13,951 nucleotides of DNA from Competibacteraceae bacterium UBA2792. GTDB taxonomy: Bacteria > Pseudomonadota > Gammaproteobacteria > Competibacterales > Competibacteraceae. The position numbers and the translations under genes were made by a program. The stretch lies in NCBI GenBank assembly GCA_002352125.1, contig DEHU01000196.1, forward strand, positions 16,845-30,795, in the 5' to 3' direction. Under the pieces are notes generated by a model, which saw only the letters and a program-made list of their open reading frames with translations, made no database searches and was not told where the DNA came from. Below, one piece after another: positions 13,394 through 13,951 of the stretch (its first letter is position 1; the number at the start of each line of letters is the position of its first letter).

Positions 13394-13852
13394 TCAATTG
13401 ACTAAACTAGCTGAATCTCCTAGTAAATCAATATAATAACTTTGCTGAGCGGCAGCAGTAAGCGAAATTTTTACATTGTCTAACACGATGCCTTCGCCCG
13501 TTGTTTTGCTGGCAAGATCAGATTGGTTTCGTCTGTGAACGTATAATTTGGCGCCCGGAAGAAGTTCGTTATTGCGTTCGGCTGTCTGTATTATCAAGAA
13601 AGAGTTTTGATTGTATTTGTCATTTTTACTACAACTAAACGGAATGGTTTTCAATTTTACTAACTCTGAAAAAACTTGCCTAAAATTACAAGAATTATTT
13701 TGACCTTGGAAACCACCGATTCCAAGACTCTGAATATCTGGAAATACCCCGTAGAACATTACCCCTTGCCCAGCATAACCCCGGAAAGGAGACTTAATGG
13801 CTTTAGTCCATATCACCACGCGGAGTTCAAGTAGTTCCCAATTACACGACAT
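13394..13852 (-). CDS. AT-rich hypothetical protein, probably acquired
   Basis: A 152-residue protein of no family I recognise. It has no clear signal peptide or membrane helix. It is rich in Asn, Ser and Gln, with a glycine-rich stretch (YGVFPDIQSLGIGGFQGQNN near 34-53) and a probable beta-rich second half (FLIIQT, AKLYVHRR, GIVLDNVKISLTAAAQQSYYIDLL). The chosen ATG at 13852 is preceded by a strong AAGGAG at good distance; an in-frame ATG at 13945 is possible but has no such site. Sampled lines of the gene have only about 30-35% GC, against about 60% in the neighbouring operon, which points to recent transfer. A short palindrome, GTCAATTGAC (13393-13402), spans the stop and is followed on the coding strand by a T run, a weak terminator at best. 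Confidence 0.7.
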   Translation of the reverse strand: MSCNWELLELRVVIWTKAIKSPFRGYAGQGVMFYGVFPDIQSLGIGGFQGQNNSCNFRQVFSELVKLKTIPFSCSKNDKYNQNSFLIIQTAERNNELLPGAKLYVHRRNQSDLASKTTGEGIVLDNVKISLTAAAQQSYYIDLLGDSASLVN

Positions 13853-13951
13853 ACGATTTCTCCTTTCGGTGTGGGTTAACAAAGACTGCGCTTTCGTTGA
13901 TTCCCGGACGGGGGTGCGATGGTTCAAAGGCATCCGATTACCCATAATTTT
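13853..13951 (-). promoter_or_regulatory. Leader of the AT-rich gene with strong ribosome binding site
   Basis: On the minus strand AAGGAG lies 7 bases before the ATG at 13852. No convincing -35/-10 pair could be placed in the rest of the stretch, which runs to the window edge. Confidence 0.4.

Noticed and set aside
1..13951. CRISPR arrays, tRNA or rRNA genes, insertion sequences, prophage genes
   Set aside because: No regularly spaced repeats, no tRNA-like cloverleaf or rRNA sequence, and no transposase or phage protein motifs were seen.

Overview
The window comes from a high-GC bacterial chromosome. The long genes read near 60% GC, have GC-rich third positions and are tightly packed. The gene set (DUF2778/Tlde1-like protein, YkuD L,D-transpeptidase, attC-bearing gene cassettes, MerR with VIT-vWA, glycan glycosyltransferases) suggests a Gram-negative proteobacterium, perhaps a gammaproteobacterium. 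That placement is inference; no rRNA, tRNA or other marker gene is present.

Left end (1-1690, minus strand): a MerR-type regulator overlaps by 7 bp a VIT-vWA protein that runs off the window. An inverted repeat lies just upstream of the regulator. Next (1884-3247, plus strand) is a three-gene group: a DUF2778/Tlde1-like L,D-transpeptidase-fold protein, a small two-helix membrane protein, and a YkuD L,D-transpeptidase. This looks like a peptidoglycan-acting unit, possibly an effector with its immunity protein.

Middle (about 3249-7064): GC falls to roughly 43-52% and the layout changes to a string of small, unrelated, same-strand genes, each with its own short spacer. One spacer (4785-4843) is a textbook integron attC site. 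Other spacers carry partial or degenerate attC sites. For three cassettes the first six bases are the reverse complement (exact, or one mismatch) of the R'' box at that cassette's own end, which is the expected mark of inserted cassettes. The cassettes carry, in order: a truncated HEPN-like protein, a GNAT acetyltransferase, a SAM methyltransferase, a multi-pass membrane protein, a DHCW-like cupin, a second membrane protein, and a glyoxalase-fold protein broken by an in-frame TGA. A second cupin follows and may also be a cassette. No integrase or attI is visible, so within this window it is an attC cluster lacking an integrase (CALIN-type).

A structured noncoding stretch (7446-7791) separates this array from a four-gene plus-strand operon (7792-13007) for surface polysaccharide assembly: a large two-domain glycosyltransferase, a GT2, a GT4 and a nucleotide-sugar epimerase/dehydratase-like SDR. 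Its genes are joined by 4-bp overlaps or a 1-bp gap.

Right end (minus strand): a PaaI-like hotdog thioesterase whose 3' end overlaps the epimerase gene, and an AT-rich orphan gene of unknown function with a strong ribosome binding site.
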